Assembly (NCBI GenBank): GCA_030622125.1
Contig: JAUXGM010000110.1
Coordinates: 1 to 7,126, forward strand
Source: a bacterium
GTDB lineage: Bacteria; AUK180
Reading direction: 5' to 3'
DNA: 7,126 nucleotides
Shown here: piece by piece, positions 6,696 to 7,126 of the stretch
Position numbering within the stretch: position 1 is the first letter of the stretch
Layout: each line of letters starts with the position of its first letter
The notes under the pieces: model-generated
The model's input: only the letters and a program-made list of their open reading frames with translations
What the model was told of the DNA's origin: nothing
Database searches by the model: none
Translations under genes and position numbers: made by a program

Positions 6696-6805
6696 TTTTC
6701 TTTTCTAAATAGCTCCTTAAATATATAGTAAAGCAAAAGTCCCAAAGCTGCGATCTTTATAATAGAAAAGAGATATGCAAGGATCAGATCTATTGTTTTA
6801 ACCAT
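6692..6805 (-). CDS. Single-pass membrane miniprotein, first gene of the ATPase operon
   Basis: A 37-codon frame starts with ATG at 6805 and ends in TGA at 6694-6692. The product is MVKTIDLILAYLFSIIKIAA followed by LGLLLYYIFKELFRKEK: one hydrophobic segment (about 6-29) with a strongly basic tail, predicting N-out/C-in topology. Its stop overlaps the start of the coiled-coil subunit as ATGA, the same coupling used elsewhere in the operon, and it lies directly behind the only clear promoter. A second in-frame ATG at 6835 would give 47 residues, but it lies only about 4 nt from the likely transcription start. Neither ATG has a well-spaced Shine-Dalgarno sequence; AAAGGG is about 18 nt from the 6805 ATG. 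I know of no named V/A-type ATPase subunit like it. Small membrane proteins that help ring assembly do occur in some F-type operons. A translated leader acting only in coupling is an alternative. Confidence 0.55.
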   Translation of the reverse strand: MVKTIDLILAYLFSIIKIAALGLLLYYIFKELFRKEK

Positions 6806-6845
6806 AGAGTAAGAGATACAAATCCCTTTCTGCATTTCATATTTT

Positions 6846-6874
6846 ATTATAACACTTTATCAATACTATTTCAA
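6846..6874 (-). promoter_or_regulatory. Sigma-70-type promoter of the ATPase operon
   Basis: On the minus strand a TTGAAA -35 box (6874-6869) and a perfect TATAAT -10 box (6851-6846) are separated by exactly 17 nt. Transcription should begin near 6839-6840, giving a leader of about 34 nt before the miniprotein ATG at 6805. It is the only strong promoter seen, and no terminator is visible down to the window's left edge, so one transcript could cover all ATPase genes and continue into the Rhs fragment. Confidence 0.75.
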
Positions 6875-6921
6875 CTTTGGGAAGGAAATAGTTCTTTGCG
6901 AAATAAGAAATATAATAACCA

Positions 6922-6940
6922 CAGCACCAAAAAGGTGCTG
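6922..6940. repeat. Perfect hairpin CAGCACC-AAAAA-GGTGCTG
   Basis: A 7-bp GC-rich perfect inverted repeat with a 5-nt A loop lies about 50 bp upstream of the -35 box, a GC-rich island in AT-rich DNA. No T-run follows on either strand, so it is not a standard terminator. It could be an operator-like dyad or part of an interspersed repeat; I cannot choose between them. Confidence 0.5.
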
Positions 6941-6947
6941 GATATAC

Positions 6948-6963
6948 CACAGAGCACACAGAG
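6948..6963. repeat. Paired CACAGAG direct repeats
   Basis: CACAGAG occurs at 6948-6954 and again at 6957-6963, separated by two bases. Strings of CACAGAG-like words in intergenic regions recur in many environmental bacterial genomes, from memory and unchecked. It adjoins the hairpin and the heptamer tract, so all three may be one composite interspersed repeat. Confidence 0.4.
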
Positions 6964-6973
6964 ACTAAAATAG

Positions 6974-7001
6974 TTGAGAATTGACAATTGAGAATTGAGA
7001 G
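6974..7001. repeat. Four tandem heptamers (TTGASAA type)
   Basis: Four consecutive 7-mers read TTGAGAA, TTGACAA, TTGAGAA and TTGAGAG. This is a short tandem array, with the first and third units identical. It lies upstream of the promoter and in no gene, and is probably a slippage-prone minisatellite or part of an interspersed repeat. Confidence 0.6.
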
Positions 7002-7035
7002 TAAAACAATATTAATCTCCGTTCCAAACAAAAGA

Positions 7036-7081
7036 GGGACATTACCTCAACAAAGAGATTTTTTTTGTTGAGGTGTGTCCC
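7036..7081. repeat. Long near-perfect palindrome with 13-bp repeat in its right arm
   Basis: The left arm is GGGACA (7036-7041), two unpaired T, then ACCTCAACAAA (7044-7054). The right arm is TTTGTTGAGGT (7064-7074), one unpaired G, then TGTCCC (7076-7081). That gives 17 base pairs around a 9-nt loop. The right arm leads into GGTGTGTCCCGGA, the 13-mer also found at the atpA junction, and the left arm carries a degraded inverted copy of it. There is no T-run after the stem. It looks like a REP-type or element-end palindrome. Confidence 0.65.
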
Positions 7082-7084
7082 GGA
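7072..7084. repeat. 13-bp direct repeat, right copy (GGTGTGTCCCGGA)
   Basis: Exact match, in the same orientation, to 860-872. Here it forms the right edge of the long palindrome, about 200 bp upstream of the operon promoter. The two copies bracket the whole ATPase segment, 6.2 kb apart. Confidence 0.6.
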
Positions 7085-7126
7085 CTCTTCCTTAGATAAC
7101 GATAAATTACCCGAAAACAGTATCGA

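Larger units (their letters stand above)
6806..7126. other. Repeat-rich intergenic region upstream of the ATPase operon
   Basis: I see no credible gene in these 321 bases. From the operon outward they hold the promoter (6846-6874), a perfect hairpin (6922-6940), paired CACAGAG repeats (6948-6963), four tandem heptamers (6974-7001), a long palindrome (7036-7081) ending in the 13-bp repeat shared with the left junction, and about 40 bases (7085-7126) with nothing recognisable. A 64-codon frame on the minus strand runs through several of these repeats and the promoter and is judged spurious. Confidence 0.6.

Noticed and set aside
6837-7031. 64-codon minus-strand frame upstream of the operon
   Set aside because: It runs through the promoter, the hairpin and the tandem heptamers, has no recognisable domain, and its composition follows the repeats. 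It is treated as chance.
7036-7081. Palindrome as an intrinsic terminator
   Set aside because: The stem is strong, but no T-run follows on either strand; the T-rich stretch is in the loop and stem.
860-7084. The operon as cargo of a complete composite transposon
   Set aside because: No transposase, no longer terminal repeats and no target-site duplication are visible. Only a 13-bp repeat supports mobility, so this is kept as a repeat observation.
1-7126. CRISPR array, tRNA or rRNA genes
   Set aside because: No regularly spaced repeats of CRISPR size and no cloverleaf or rRNA-like stretch were seen on either strand.

Overview
This AT-rich bacterial window is almost entirely coded on the minus strand. 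Most of it (about 881-6805) is a tightly packed operon for a V/A-type rotary ATPase. At its downstream end it is interrupted by a fragment of an Rhs polymorphic-toxin gene followed by a small membrane protein. The organism cannot be named from this sequence. V/A-type ATPases of this layout occur in many anaerobic or deep-branching bacteria. AT-rich codons, standard stop codons including TGA, and Rhs debris with short interspersed repeats suggest an environmental, possibly uncultured, Gram-negative-type bacterium. That placement is an inference.

In transcription order (right to left), 7126-6806 is an intergenic stretch full of small repeats: a long palindrome, a four-copy heptamer, paired CACAGAG repeats and a perfect hairpin. 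It ends in a near-consensus sigma-70 promoter (TTGAAA-17-TATAAT, 6874-6846). An unlisted single-pass membrane miniprotein of 37 codons (6805-6692) comes first and overlaps the next start by ATGA. Then come a coiled-coil peripheral-stalk subunit (H/G type), the central-stalk cap C, the membrane stator I, the rotor-ring proteolipid K, the central-stalk F, the peripheral-stalk E and the catalytic A subunit. Neighbouring genes mostly overlap by 1-17 nt; the only clear gap is 11 nt between I and K. They look like one co-translated assembly line.

The A gene should be followed by B and D, without which the enzyme cannot form its A3B3 head and rotor shaft. Instead, the A stop overlaps an ATG (again in ATGA style) that opens a frame of only four codons before a 13-bp repeat, TCCGGGACACACC on the coding strand. 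This looks like the stump of atpB, cut by an insertion or rearrangement. The same 13-mer in the same orientation lies beyond the promoter at 7072-7084, so the operon fragment is bracketed by short direct repeats.

Downstream of the break (828-1) are the last copy of an Rhs core domain fused to an unrecognised tip of about 90 residues, and then an open, window-truncated membrane-protein frame. That frame has a strong Shine-Dalgarno sequence overlapping the Rhs stop. This is the layout of a displaced toxin-tip/immunity cassette. Its own 5' part is missing and it lacks a visible ribosome binding site, so any expression probably depends on transcription from the ATPase operon or on recombination with a full-length Rhs gene.
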